Below are positions 54,901 through 62,999 of a DNA stretch of 64,000 nucleotides, one piece after another. Source of the DNA: Tubulanus polymorphus (lineage: Eukaryota > Nemertea > Palaeonemertea > Tubulaniformes > Tubulanidae); the NCBI RefSeq assembly GCF_964204645.1, contig NC_134025.1, positions 25,512,001 to 25,576,000 of the forward strand, in the 5' to 3' direction. The notes under the pieces are model-generated. The model saw only the letters and a program-made list of their open reading frames with translations, ran no database searches and had not been told where the DNA came from. The position numbers and the translations under genes were made by a program. Positions within the stretch are counted from its first letter, which is position 1. The number at the start of each line of letters is the position of its first letter.

Positions 54901-57900
54901 CGATGTATTACGCCAGTTCGTAGTCGCTGTGCTCGGCATCAAACAACAAGTATATCAATCCTTTTTCAATTCAGTTATATTTCGACTAATTGCTGATGCT
55001 AATGGATTTGTGGATCAGAGACGATTAGCTCTGTTATTACATGATTGTATACAAATCCCGCGACAACTCGGAGAAATAGCTGCATTCGGAGGCAGTAACA
55101 TCGAACCGAGTGTACGGAGCTGTTTTGAGAAGGTATCCGTATTGTTTCTAACTTTTTGAGGAAAGAACAATTACTATCTAATGCTGTACTATTTAATATA
55201 TGTGAAATCAACTGGCTGATTTCAGGCACATGCCCGTGGACGAACTGATATTCAAGCGTCTGATTTCTTGGATTGGTTGAAAATGGAACCGCAGTCGATG
55301 GTCTGGTTACCAGTGTTACATAGAATGGCTGCTGCTGAAACTGCTAAACATCAGTCAAAGTGCAATATTTGTAAAACCTGTCCAATCATCGGTATGAGGT
55401 AAGTAAGATTTAGCCTCGAGTTGTGTATGTGTATCCGTGTAGACTTAAATAGATTTTATCAATCTCATCTTTGTTAATTATATAGGTATCGATGCCTCAA
55501 ATGTTTCAACTTTGACATGTGCCAGAACTGCTTCTTTACTGGCTGCAAGGCCAAAGGCCATAAACTAACGCATCCTATGCAAGAATATTGCACAACGGTA
55601 AGTTACTTCTACACGATAGTCAACAGAAGATTATTTATTTCACTTGCCACAATTGCTGGTGCTGCCATCTTTCAGTAACATTCAACGATAAAACAATTGA
55701 TGTTCGGACTTTGCCAATGATCAGTTCTTTCTATATACATGTATTGCAAATCTTGATTTTGAAATTCATCTTTTCTTTTTAGACGACATCTGGGGAAGAC
55801 ATGCGAGATTTCACCAAGGTGATGAAGAACAAATTTAAGTCGAAACGTTATTTCAAGAAACATCCTAGGTTGGGATACCTTCCTGTTCAGACAGTGCTTG
55901 AAGGAGATGCTATTGAAAGGTAAGGAAGACAAATGAGCATTATTTTCCCATTTCTGCAGACGATTTCGGTCGATGAAGTTTGAAAACTCGCATTGATAAG
56001 CAATTTTGTCGTGAGGAAACTTATTTCAGCGCGGTATGAAAATTGATGTTGATTAAGTTCAGTTGCCACCAACGCTGACAAATGATTCTTATGCAAACTA
56101 ATGGTGGCTTTCATACATTCATCTAGCAACACATTTTATTGCTAATGTAATTTATAGTTGATGCATATAGAATGTATTGATCATATTGATGATGTAGTGC
56201 ATTATTATCTGTCATACCGGGGTGTATTATTTGAGTGTTTTGAGTGGAAATAAAGCGAGTGATTTATTCTTCACGCACTGCTTATAAGTTATGGCATTTC
56301 AGTGTAAATAGCCCTCCAGGGACGATTTCATAACGACGTTATAGGCTCGAGAATTGGGCGAATATTTTAACGAGCATTCAGAATATCGTTATATGAACGA
56401 ACGACGATGATGATTTATTGAATTGAAAACTACTTCATTCTTGTAGCTGCATGAAGACTTTTTCCATAATACTTGCTCGTAAGAAATCGCGATTCTGTTG
56501 ATTTTGGATTTGATAGAACCCGTTGAATCTCCTTGCTTGATTATCTCTCTTCATGTTCTCAGATCGTATTGAAAGAAGCTAGTTTATTAAAATGCGGACG
56601 GTGCAACCGTAATTGTATTTCTAAAACCGGTAGATTGAAAGATTCGAAAGATTTGTATTCAATGATGCATTCTCAAGGGAGTGTTTGACGTTGGGTATTA
56701 TTTTCTTGCCGCTTAACTTCATTAATTTATTCCCAGACAATGTTTATTAAATGCACAGTATTAGACTCTAGAGCATTTTCAACCAATTCAAAGGCTTTCT
56801 GTAAAGAGACTAGCGACTTAAACATTCATGAATGTATTGAAGTGAATTTTCAACATTTAATTGATTTGGATCATGCAGCTAGACTATTTTTGGGTAGCTA
56901 GTGTGAGTAATCCGACGTGGATAAAGCTAGACGAATTTTCTGAACAGAGTATAATGTATCTGCCGTATAGCTGAAATGGATGAGTATTGATTAGTCACCA
57001 TGGATGATACTGCAATGGAGGAGGCTGCGTACTCGGTCGCCTGTCTCTAAGGTGTTATAGTTTGTCATATTCGCGTCTGGCCACACTCGACTGAAAACAT
57101 CGCGACGCAGACGTACCGGGAGCGAGCGTGCAGTCTGCCCTGCTTTGTTGTCTAAAACAATCTGCAACGATGGTAATGGGTGGTGTATTGTGTAATACAA
57201 ACAATAACGATGAGGAAGTTAAACCTGATAATAATGTTGAAAATTCACCTCATGTCGTTCTTATTTTGTCTGATAGGTAAGTCTTTCAGCCTTCTACGTA
57301 GGTTATTTTTTGTTGTTGTCGAGGGAATTACTCAGTAGTTTTAAGAAGCTATTTACCACGGCTTTTTCCGAAGCGAAGATGATTTATTTAAAGGTGTATC
57401 GGTATAGTCATTTCTGGTATCGATTTTCTATCAACCGCTTAGTTAGACATTTGAGAAAACACACTAATCGTGCTCTGTTAGCTAAACAAACTGATAAATT
57501 CATTAATTACGCTCTTTGGTCGTAGTAAAATCATTTAAAAAGAAGTCATATTTGAACAGTTAATGGCTGGTCGGTGGGTGTGTCAACTTACACAACCTCA
57601 TATTTCTATTTGATGTTGCCTTTTGTATGGAATAGTATTGGCCTCGGGTTCAAAATTGAAATGGAATTCATATCGAGCTGGCGTGCGTAACAAAATGACA
57701 TCATCAGAGAGCTAATTTCGGATAAAAAACTGAGCCTTGAAATTTGATCGAAATGTCACTTCGTGGAAGCAGCAAAAATTGTACGAAACACTGCAATATT
57801 TCAGGTTGAATGATTAATCTTGTTGAAAGCTACTTAGCTTAAATTGATTATCACATTCAATGCAGTGACCCAGCGAATCATTTGACCATTGACATTGCTT

Positions 57901-60900
57901 TTATCCTTTGAAGGGTATTTGCATTGTTTGTTCCTGGTATTACGTTTCAACTTGGTATGATGGCTTACAAGTCTGGAGCAGATGATTTATCATTTGTTAA
58001 TTTGAAATCTGATAGCGTTTCGCCAAAAGAAGCGGTTTGTGGTTGATTGTTGTGGTCAACAAGTGTATCTGCGCTCCACCAGCTGACGGTGAGCAACTCT
58101 TCATCCACATGGCAATCGAAATCTAATCACGAATGTTGGCTGTAACGAGCGTGTGATGTAGCCTTCACCAATTTACCCACTTCATCACAAATTCATGATG
58201 TAATCATACCCCTAGGTTGTTTGGTAATTTCCCATGAGCTACAAAGGGCCAGGGTGGATGAATAAAAACTTATGCGGGCGTTGACATTTGTGGAATTGCT
58301 TTAAACTATTGCTTTATTTATTAGATTATAATGTCGCTGTTCTACTTATTTCCGTTTTTACTGAAATGTCCGATGATACCCAGTATGAAAGAAACTTCGT
58401 CAAAAATCATCTCGTATTTCATACCCATTATCTAACCTGTGTAATTTCAGTCCAGCACCCAGTCCACAACACAATGCAACTCAAGATATGCACTCGAGGT
58501 TAGAGCTCTATGCAACCAGGTAATGTGATCTAACTCCATTGCAACTGCCGTATTGATTTTGACTAAACGTCTAAGAAAAAATTATATGATTTGTATTGAA
58601 ATTTTAATATATTTCTGTTGTTCATTTCAGACTAGCTGAAGTCGAACAAAGACAGCTGAGTTCTACACCAGATTCGTTAGTATATAATTATATTCTCGAA
58701 TTCTCGAAAAACGCATGTCATAAAATTGGGTTTCGGATACGAGGCTGCTTTTCGTCGAAACTCTTATTAGATTCCTTACTGTCTCTAATTATCGGAGATA
58801 CGACCACGCTTTCGATGGCTCTACACTCGCAATTCGCCTCAATAAAAAACCAATTTTATGAGACTTTTCACCCTTCACTGTGCATTGTACAGTTTAATGA
58901 AGTCTTATAACGAGCTTGTAGCAAAATTAACTCGGCGAGTTTGTTCCGGGTATTCTACTGACACACGCTATTAATTGCTAGTTTCGCTTTCTACGAACGA
59001 GCGAGAGATGTTGTCTACGCAATTTTCATCGTCATCGTCATCAGTGTTGTTTCACCACCGCTGCTGTTTACTGACATTCAACACTTCGTCTTCTGCTTGT
59101 TTCGGTATTATATTAGAATACAAATATCTTACAACTTGAAAACACGAAAATGTAATAATACTACTGGCGCCGGGCGATCGTGACATCAAACGTCGAGGTG
59201 ATTAATCAATTGGCTTATCGCTCAACATGGGAAACAAATTATCTGCAAATCATAAAAAAGCCAGTGATTTATTTGCACACTAATGCTGTCTTTAAGCGGC
59301 TTTCCGCATTTTTCCATTGGGGTCTGAACAGAGAACTAATTTCAATAAATGCCGGTAAAGCCACGGTAAATACCGTGCAGCTTTACTCTAATTTCTTGAC
59401 CACTGATTGATTTGATCCGATTGAGAGTAATATAGGTTACAATTTACATTGAATTTACCATAGGAGATGCTACATCCTGGTACTGAAGGCTGTATCTGTA
59501 GAGCTTGGAGTAATCATTTGACAAATGATTACTCCGAGACCAGAGTAACCAGACTCTGACCATAACAAGCTTTATCAGTCGTGGCAGTTTAAGTTTAAGC
59601 GCTCTGATGACCACTTTGACTTGCTAATTAAAACATTCACATCAAATGAATCGAATCGTTTTGACTAATAGCGCGATATAGTGACACTCATTCGAGCAGT
59701 TGATTTGATCATTGCAGTCTATCCGCTGCACTGACCATTCGGCGTTTATTTGAGTCACGTCTGCTTTGCCGATAACGCTCTTTCGGGAATACATATGATC
59801 GTTTACACATTCTAATTGCCATTCCTTCATTAATTTCGTTGTACATGTATGTGTGTAGATATTAGTTTATCGATCTTTCTTGTCATCCGAGAACAGGACG
59901 TTGCATATCCACTCAACGTCATCGCGAAGGTCCAAATTATTCGCGCGAGATTCCGACTGGATCGCAAAAACACGAAAAAATCCATAATCAACACGCGGAT
60001 TGGCGATTGGATTTCACAGTTTTTGAAACAAGTTGCGCACTTCATCACTCAATTTCGCATTGATGACTTGTTGAAGCTCCTTGTCTGTTAATTAAACAAC
60101 TACATAATTTCGCTACTCTCAACATATGGAAAAAAACTTTGATGGCATATGGTTTTTGCAGCGTTTTATATTAGTGCCGTAGTGTTTGCCAGGGCACTTC
60201 AACACCAGATATCCGAGATACGGTGCTATGTCTAGAACATTTTTATGTCGTCGCATTTGTCAGAATCCATGAATAAAGCATAGTATTAGGGATGAATACT
60301 GAACCATCTCCTTTTCATACTATTACCGACTAGATGTTCATAATTATATCAGACAGTCCAACTAGCAAGAATAATACATATTTCCCGGTGCTCTTCCATT
60401 TATAATTGAATACGATGGAGTGATTGTGTTATTGCTATTGGCTTACATTCCGATCATCAATCGCTACGATTCATTTCGTGTCGAATATGATCGATATATA
60501 CTTGCGTATTGTATGAATGAATACTGTGATGTTGTCTCTAAAATTGCTTCGATTTTCCGTTGTTTATTCCTGATTCTAGTATGATCGTGACTGTATATCC
60601 TATCGATAGTTCTCCCGAGCACACTCCATTACCGATGTAAGTTCAAAATTGTAACGATTTTACGTCCGTGTCTCTATATGTGTCATCATTTCAATTGATC
60701 TGTATCGATTATGCTATTATTGACTGTTGTATTAAAGTGCATGGACCGATTTATCTCACTATTAACTCCTATTAATGATAAAGGAGTAAATCACTTATTC
60801 TATAGTGAACATCCTATTTCGAAAAACCATCTTGAGATTTATGAATATTTTATCACGTTCATGTGTACTTGTATATTTCTATTTGTTTACTTTGTTTTAT

Positions 60901-62999
60901 CATATGGCATGCACTGGTAAGCTCTTTTCATTAAAGCATTATTATCAATGGGTTCATCAGAAACACCATGTTTGTGTGTCGCTATGGAAATTTTCTTAGC
61001 CATGGGCAAGATGAAAATTGTTTTTACAATCGTTTTCAAACTGTTTCATGTGTTCGATTGCATTTTGCACTTGGATAGAGTTGTTTCGAGTAATGCGTTT
61101 TAGGTGTTTTATATGATGAACTGGCATGTGAATATACAGGAAGCATTCATTTTAGATAATCAGTTAGCGCAGAAAATATAACCTTCAATCCTTCAATTTA
61201 CCGTGACAATAGAAAATGATGAATTAAAGCTTTTAACTTTCATAGATTATAAATGTGTCTGTCATTTTCTATCCAATTACTCATAATGGAACTATTTATC
61301 ATAGTATCTTAGTTGATACTGGATCGTTATGAAACTCATGTTTCAATTTCGGGTTTTGTTACTATTATTGTAAATATCTACCGGGCTTTGATATTTTTAT
61401 ATGATTGTATCTATAGTTGTCATGGTTACATCGTGTCGAACGATGTACAGTACGGAAAATAAATCTATAGAGAAGTTGTTGACAGTAGCCGCTAAAGTTA
61501 TCTTTTTTTAACTTAGATTGGTTCGCATTCAAAATCAGTTGACAAGTTTTGGCTAAGCTATAATATAGGACCCATTCTGAGTCAAGTGTCAGGGGCTTCT
61601 TTGTTTTTACGTTTAGGACCCTGTAAATAACCTTCTATATCAATTATCGCATTCTCATTTCAGGGAAGATGAACACAACCTTATTGCTCAGTACTGCCAT
61701 AGCCTAACAGGAGATGGAAAATCATTTACGGTAAGTTCTTCACCTGACACCTTTGGTACTGAAGGTATCTACTGAATGTGAAAGGTTCCTGGTTTCATAT
61801 TAGTTGCATTCTTATTTCAGTTGAAAAGTCCATTGCAGATCATGATGTCACTGGACACTGATCAAAGGGCAGAATTAGAAACTATGATAAAAGATTTAGA
61901 GGAGGAAAATAAGTAAGTGAAATGGATACGCATTGTGTCATATGCACGATATGTGTCTTATAGAAATTGACATTATGAATGTCTACTTGAGATACCAGAG
62001 AACAGTCGATATTTAAGCCAATAAGTATCCATGTTTTATGCGGGAGACGTTTGATTTTTTCAGACAACTACAAGAAGAATACGACCGATTACGTCAGAGC
62101 GAGGAAGAAGCGGCGCGAACGGGCGATTCGGAACCTTCGAGTCGCGACGCCGAAATGATAGCCGAGGCTAAACTACTACGGCAACACAAGGGACGTTTGG
62201 AAGCGCGAATGCAAATCTTAGAGGACCACAATCGACAACTAGAAGCACAGTTACAGCGTTTACGACAACTACTGGAACAGGTAATTAATTTCCTGACTTA
62301 ATTCGGTCTCTGTTCGCATGAATTAAATATTATTTTCGTTACGTCATATGCGTTTATTTATTCATCTTTGTTCAGCCTCAACATGCATCAATGACCTCAT
62401 CGCAGAGAACGACTCCATTCATGACTCCTTCATCGTCACAAACCTCATTACAAAATTCACCTCGAACGAAACTCATATATGAGTCACCGGTCCATTTAAA
62501 CGGTCACGGCGATGGTAAGACTCCCGCAATAATAAACATTATACTGAATTTATTGCAGTATTCCTGATTCTGACAGTAAATCACATTTAACTATTACCGC
62601 GTAACAATGTTTATAGGATGGTTTTATTTTTTTTTTTTTTACATCTAGGACGAAAATCCGATGATATCCGTTTACAGGAAATGATGAGGGAAATAAGCGA
62701 TACATTTCCAATGGATCCAGCTCCGCAGCCACCCCCGCCCCCACCTGCGAAAAGCACTGGTATCAAAGGTATGCATTAGGCAAGCCTTTATTTTTCCGAA
62801 TCTCTGAAAACCGTGTTATCGGCTTTCATGATTGATATTTAATTTTTCGTGGTTGTTGTTTGCAGGAAGCAATGTCGGCAATCTATTCCACATGGCCGGG
62901 CAAGTAGGTCGCGCTGTAGGAACATTAGTGACTGTAATGACTGACGAGGAAGGAAGTGGAAGTGATGACTACGAAGACGAACGCAATATACGAAAGTGA
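13279..62999 (+). CDS. DMD: Dystrophin, 63 exons from spectrin repeat 1 to the C-terminus
   Basis: Dystrophin is a large membrane-cytoskeleton linker of muscle and neurons. It binds actin at its N-terminus, dystroglycan through WW-EF-ZZ, and dystrobrevin/syntrophin through its C-terminal coiled coil. The 63 exons join without a frame break into 10,101 nt (3,366 codons plus stop at 62997-62999). Human Dp427 without its CH domains is about the same length. Identity to remembered human dystrophin is strong in repeat 1 ([17 protein letters not shown]), WW ([15 protein letters not shown]), [25 protein letters not shown], and [20 protein letters not shown]. The CH exons are missing from the window. 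The first ATG (13279) follows an in-frame TGA and may be either an alternative start or simply the first codon of an internal exon. The rod length excludes DRP2 and dystrobrevin. Invertebrates have one gene for dystrophin and utrophin. Confidence 0.97.
16056..20422 (+). CDS. DMD: Dystrophin exons 9-24: central rod, part 1
   Basis: Exons: 16056-16209, 16337-16509, 16630-16959, 17042-17217, 17309-17459, 17568-17723, 17806-17970, 18201-18356, 18434-18595, 18692-18820, 18924-19097, 19214-19369, 19450-19587, 19740-19922, 20030-20182, 20279-20422. All borders are GT-AG and most are in phase 0, so many exons encode whole helices and could be skipped without frameshift. The translated sequence is heptad-rich and glutamine/glutamate-rich with the recurrent W near the start of helix A and C typical of spectrin repeats. 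Sequence conservation with vertebrates is low here, so individual repeat numbers cannot be assigned by eye. Confidence 0.88.
18017..18079. repeat. Short direct repeat in dystrophin intron 15
   Basis: CATAAAGTATTTGATTTAGG at 18017 recurs with one change at 18057. This is a 23-bp unit repeated at a 40-bp interval, probably a replication-slippage duplication. Confidence 0.8.
20435..20440 (-). terminator. Poly(A) signal of nested PLA2-like gene
   Basis: AATAAA on the minus strand, about 25 nt past the PLA2-like stop codon (20468-20466) and only 12 nt inside the dystrophin intron donor at 20423. The transcript's cleavage site would fall at or within dystrophin exon 24, so the two transcripts may overlap antisense by a few bases. 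Confidence 0.55.
20466..21790 (-). CDS. Secreted phospholipase A2-like protein, 4 exons, nested in dystrophin intron 24
   Basis: Exons in transcript order: 21790-21760, 21370-21250, 21157-21083, 20724-20466. The joined frame is 486 nt, 161 codons plus stop, with all GT-AG borders. Residues 1-17 form a hydrophobic signal peptide starting MLVRILIL. The mature part has 18 cysteines. The motif C-L-Q-H-D-R-C (residues 64-70) matches the secreted PLA2 active-site pattern CxxHDxC, preceded by an ALDEA segment, and a later C-Y-C-E-R (84-88) sits where PLA2s have CxCD. If active, the His67/Asp68 pair would hydrolyse the sn-2 ester of phospholipids outside the cell. The Asp-to-Glu change at 87 makes catalysis uncertain. 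The C-terminal third is Lys- and Cys-rich. Alternative: a non-enzymatic PLA2-fold protein. The gene lies entirely inside a 2,175-bp intron on the opposite strand. Confidence 0.75.
22598..24094 (+). CDS. DMD: Dystrophin exons 25-26, with a 624-bp exon encoding an acidic Ser/Thr-rich linker
   Basis: Exons: 22598-22765 and 23471-24094. Exon 25 and the first about 57 codons of exon 26 are spectrin-like ([18 protein letters not shown]). The next roughly 100 codons are low-complexity, rich in Ser, Thr, Glu and Asp, with many TCG codons and a higher GC content than neighbours. A helical stretch ([14 protein letters not shown]) resumes before the donor. This looks like an unstructured hinge inserted in the rod. 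The exon is 208 whole codons. The minus-strand ORF 23701-23976 is a shadow of it. Confidence 0.9.
22766..23470 (+). other. Dystrophin intron 25 (705 bp), nothing further seen
   Basis: AT-rich intron with a GTAAGC donor and a GTATTTTTAG acceptor. I see no nested ORF or repeat in it. Confidence 0.6.
24205..27290 (+). CDS. DMD: Dystrophin exons 27-35: central rod, part 2
   Basis: Exons: 24205-24377, 24638-24788, 24876-25051, 25356-25500, 25670-25819, 25918-26064, 26264-26471, 26734-26924, 27176-27290. Spectrin-type helices continue, for example [20 protein letters not shown] in exon 28 and [20 protein letters not shown] in exon 34. The start of exon 34 has a Lys/Glu-rich linker. Exon 35 ends in phase 1 with SEKG, split by the 11.3-kb intron 35 that follows. 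Confidence 0.9.
24392..24433. repeat. Two-copy 21-bp tandem repeat in dystrophin intron 27
   Basis: TATTTGGCTATAAAACCATT followed directly by CATTTGGCTATAAAACCATT; a slippage duplication. Confidence 0.85.
32276..32281 (-). terminator. Poly(A) signal downstream of six-cysteine ORF
   Basis: AATAAA on the minus strand, about 120 nt past the stop of the 32404-32685 frame. It supports that frame as a transcribed unit. Confidence 0.45.
32404..32685 (-). CDS. Putative small secreted cysteine-rich peptide precursor (93 aa), nested in dystrophin intron 35
   Basis: The frame opens with [20 protein letters not shown], a textbook signal peptide (residues 1-20). A tribasic RRR (25-27) lies immediately before Cys28-Glu-Cys30, then Cys43, Cys53, Cys57 and Cys64, giving six cysteines in the mature part. 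Signal peptide, basic cleavage site, then a disulfide-rich core is the layout of peptide hormones, growth-factor-like and defence peptides. No family is recognised. A CxC start and a CxxxC followed by aromatic/aliphatic residues faintly recall endothelins, but the spacing is longer. The frame ends with VSRDIFVV and is followed by AATAAA. A possible donor (GTAATG after residue 66) would replace the less convincing C-terminal part. Confidence is limited because the ORF is short and lies in an intron. Confidence 0.45.
   Translation of the reverse strand: MFLSVVALILLTACAPIQSQLSEFRRRCECSRRQDEELHQIDCIQHDYSPEICYIDCLWRVIICFHVMPLELIHGITEGLHLENGVSRDIFVV
35009..35210. repeat. Two-copy tandem duplication, unit about 90 bp
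   Basis: Copy one (about 35009-35095) and copy two (about 35123-35210) share GAACTACT.GC, TTTTTACGTAGGT and GCATTCTGAAAACAGAATC (ACATTCTG in copy two), then ACCATT.CTTA.ATCTTAT, with about 15% differences. The inner CATTCTGAAAACAGAATC is itself nearly palindromic. Confidence 0.8.
37042..37265. mobile_element. MITE-like element, 224 bp, imperfect terminal inverted repeats
   Basis: The left end CAGGGGCGGATTCGGGGT and the inverted right end (read from the other strand) CAGAAGCGGATCCAGGGT match at 14 of 18 positions. A 5-bp direct repeat CCAAT flanks both ends (37037-37041, 37266-37270). There is no transposase ORF, so it is a non-autonomous remnant. Ends beginning CAGGG are common among hAT-type elements, but their usual 8-bp target duplication is not seen here. 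Confidence 0.65.
38060..38108 (+). CDS. Candidate alternative first exon of a short dystrophin isoform
   Basis: An ATG opens 16 codons ([16 protein letters not shown]) plus one base and ends at a strong GTAAGT donor, 501 bp before exon 36. Phase 1 matches exon 36 exactly, so splicing would give an uninterrupted frame into [10 protein letters not shown] with the junction codon CTC (Leu). The short peptide is heptad-like and would extend the helix. A TATATATATA tract lies about 150 bp upstream (37902-37913). Vertebrate dystrophin has unique first exons of this kind at internal promoters (Dp260, Dp140, Dp116). Without transcripts this remains an inference. Confidence 0.35.
38610..41334 (+). CDS. 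DMD: Dystrophin exons 36-38: distal rod
   Basis: Exons: 38610-38821, 39463-39617, 41145-41334. Spectrin-type helices: [16 protein letters not shown] in exon 36, [19 protein letters not shown] in exon 37, [20 protein letters not shown] in exon 38. Exon GC content is higher than in the rest of the gene. Introns 36 (641 bp) and 37 (1,527 bp) hold no feature I can support. Confidence 0.9.
43217..43551 (+). other. Coding-like GC-rich segment in dystrophin intron 38
   Basis: A CTGTCGACAG acceptor-like site precedes 43225. The frame from there runs open to 43551, beginning [20 protein letters not shown] and continuing with Ser/Arg-rich sequence. Base composition differs from surrounding intron (GCC/GCG runs, CCG-TCG-TCG-TCG). 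Phase 0 would follow exon 38, and an internal ATG at 43234 could serve as an isoform start. I cannot find a good donor in frame, only AAC/GTGGAA near 43438. It could be a cassette exon, an alternative first exon, or chance. Confidence 0.25.
43352..43390. repeat. Imperfect hairpin, 17-19 nt arms
   Basis: GTTTTGCCAGTTTTGCC is followed after two bases by GGCAAAAAACTGACAAAAC, an inverted copy with a few extra A residues and one mismatch. The left arm is also a direct repeat of AGTTTTGCC. Confidence 0.8.
44187..44450. mobile_element. MITE copy 1, ends CAGGGTGGCCACT
   Basis: Begins CAGGGTGGCCACTGACCTGG and ends with the inverse (AGTGGCCATCCTG, 12 of 13 matches). It is flanked by a perfect 5-bp direct repeat TAAAA (44182-44186 and 44451-44455). 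Internal sequence is full of GGAAAA and CAGGGAA-type motifs shared with copy 2. There is no transposase, so it is non-autonomous. Confidence 0.8.
46591..46606. repeat. (AC)8 microsatellite
   Basis: Perfect AC repeat in dystrophin intron 38. A short (TG)n lies near 46372-46384. Confidence 0.9.
48234..48450. mobile_element. MITE copy 2, same family as 44187-44450
   Basis: Begins CAGGATGGCCACTGACCTGG and ends AGTGGCCACCCTG, with the same interior order (CTGGAAAACTC, GGGAATTT, TTTTGTGTTATAACATGGAAAA, GGGAATTTGTAAAT) as copy 1 but about 47 bp shorter. Both copies are in the same orientation in the same intron. Flanks are A-rich and the target duplication is not clear. Confidence 0.8.
49539..53278 (+). 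CDS. DMD: Dystrophin exons 39-45: last spectrin repeats
   Basis: Exons: 49539-49699, 51271-51427, 51764-51893, 52198-52352, 52514-52648, 52962-53092, 53184-53278. Similarity to the human C-terminal rod is clear: human KQNDVHR against KQNEDHK (exon 40), WQPVGD against WKPVGE (exon 43), HVNDLA against HVNNLANEF and LEDLNTRW against LEDLNSRW (exons 44-45), DFGPASQHFLS against [11 protein letters not shown] (exon 45). Exon 41 ends in an acidic Ser-rich segment ([13 protein letters not shown]). Intron 39 (49700-51270) is 1.6 kb and contains the hairpin motif at 50184-50214; other introns are short and empty. Confidence 0.95.
50184..50214 (-). ncRNA. Hammerhead-ribozyme-like motif (degenerate)
   Basis: On the minus strand the sequence reads CTGATGA, then C, then the stem GACTAT-TAGAAT-ATAGTC, then GAAAC-GTC. 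CUGAUGA, a short stem II, GAAAC and a GUC site are the hammerhead core elements. An extra C sits before stem II and stem III is absent or minimal. Short hammerheads of this type are known in Penelope-like retroelements. It may equally be a repeat hairpin without activity. No retroelement ORF is seen nearby. Confidence 0.3.
53421..53965 (+). CDS. DMD: Dystrophin exons 46-47: WW domain
   Basis: Exons 53421-53481 (61 bp) and 53904-53965 (62 bp). Together they encode [17 protein letters not shown] and [17 protein letters not shown], a WW domain with both signature tryptophans and the YYIN core, which in vertebrates binds the PPxY tail of beta-dystroglycan together with the EF region. The intron splits the Asn codon of YYIN at the same place as human intron 62, and exon lengths equal human exons 62 and 63 as I remember them. 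Confidence 0.97.
54081..55398 (+). CDS. DMD: Dystrophin exons 48-52: EF-hand-like region
   Basis: Exons: 54081-54155, 54238-54442, 54805-54890, 54975-55132, 55226-55398. The region begins [15 protein letters not shown], then [80 protein letters not shown] and [14 protein letters not shown]. These are almost residue-for-residue the human EF-hand-like modules that brace the WW domain on dystroglycan. As in other dystrophins, the loops are unlikely to bind calcium well. Exon 52 ends inside the ZZ domain ([13 protein letters not shown]). Intron 49 (362 bp) contains an 18-bp tandem repeat. Confidence 0.97.
54691..54726. repeat. Two-copy 18-bp tandem repeat in intron 49
   Basis: AATCAAACCAAATCTACC occurs twice in succession, with partial copies on both sides (AATCAATACA before, GATCAAATG after). 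Confidence 0.9.
55486..55919 (+). CDS. DMD: Dystrophin exons 53-54: ZZ zinc finger and following block
   Basis: Exons 55486-55597 (112 bp) and 55783-55919 (137 bp). Exon 53 completes the ZZ domain: with CNICKTC from exon 52, the [15 protein letters not shown] motif and the two histidines of [12 protein letters not shown] supply the zinc ligands. Exon 54 encodes [20 protein letters not shown] and [16 protein letters not shown], a block nearly identical in all dystrophins. ZZ stabilises dystroglycan binding and contacts calmodulin/ankyrin in vertebrates. Exon lengths equal human exons 69 and 70. Confidence 0.97.
55920..58450 (+). other. Dystrophin intron 54, 2.5 kb
   Basis: Carries one exon-like segment (57170-57276) ending in a combined acceptor/donor. 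The rest, including ORFs 56991-57200 (minus) and 57310-57525 (plus), has no recognisable family. Confidence 0.55.
57170..57276 (+). other. Candidate alternative exon or recursive splice point in intron 54
   Basis: An ATG at 57170 opens 35 codons ending VVLILSD plus AG, followed by GTAAGT. Phase 2 matches exon 55, giving ...LILSDS-PAPSPQ. The end resembles the human exon 71-72 passage INFWPVDS-APASSPQ. The same spot reads TTCTTATTTTGTCTGATAG/GTAAGT, a pyrimidine tract with AG directly abutting a donor, which is the arrangement of a recursive (zero-length exon) splice site. I cannot decide between a first exon, a cassette exon with an unseen acceptor, and a ratchet site. Confidence 0.3.
58451..62999 (+). 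CDS. DMD: Dystrophin exons 55-63: C-terminal coiled coil and tail
   Basis: Exons: 58451-58519, 58631-58675, 60580-60636, 61664-61730, 61821-61912, 62064-62280, 62376-62514, 62649-62768, 62866-62999. Exon 58 has [14 protein letters not shown] (human DDEHLLIQHYCQSL). Exons 59-60 encode the two-part coiled coil for dystrobrevin ([44 protein letters not shown]). Exon 62 has a run of eight prolines broken by one Gln. Exon 63 ends with [15 protein letters not shown] and [14 protein letters not shown]. The exon 56 donor was set at GTTAGT (58676), the only choice that keeps phase with exon 57. Introns 56 (1.9 kb) and 57 (1.0 kb) hold only the palindrome at 59507 and AT-rich sequence. Confidence 0.94.
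59507..59535. repeat. Perfect 14-bp inverted repeat with 1-nt loop
   Basis: GGAGTAATCATTTG, then A, then CAAATGATTACTCC. Pairing extends outward by CT/AG after one mismatch. It lies in dystrophin intron 56. Confidence 0.95.

Noticed and set aside
13279-62999. Identity as utrophin or DRP2 instead of dystrophin
   Set aside because: DRP2 has only about two spectrin repeats. Utrophin is a vertebrate duplicate, so the single invertebrate gene is called dystrophin.
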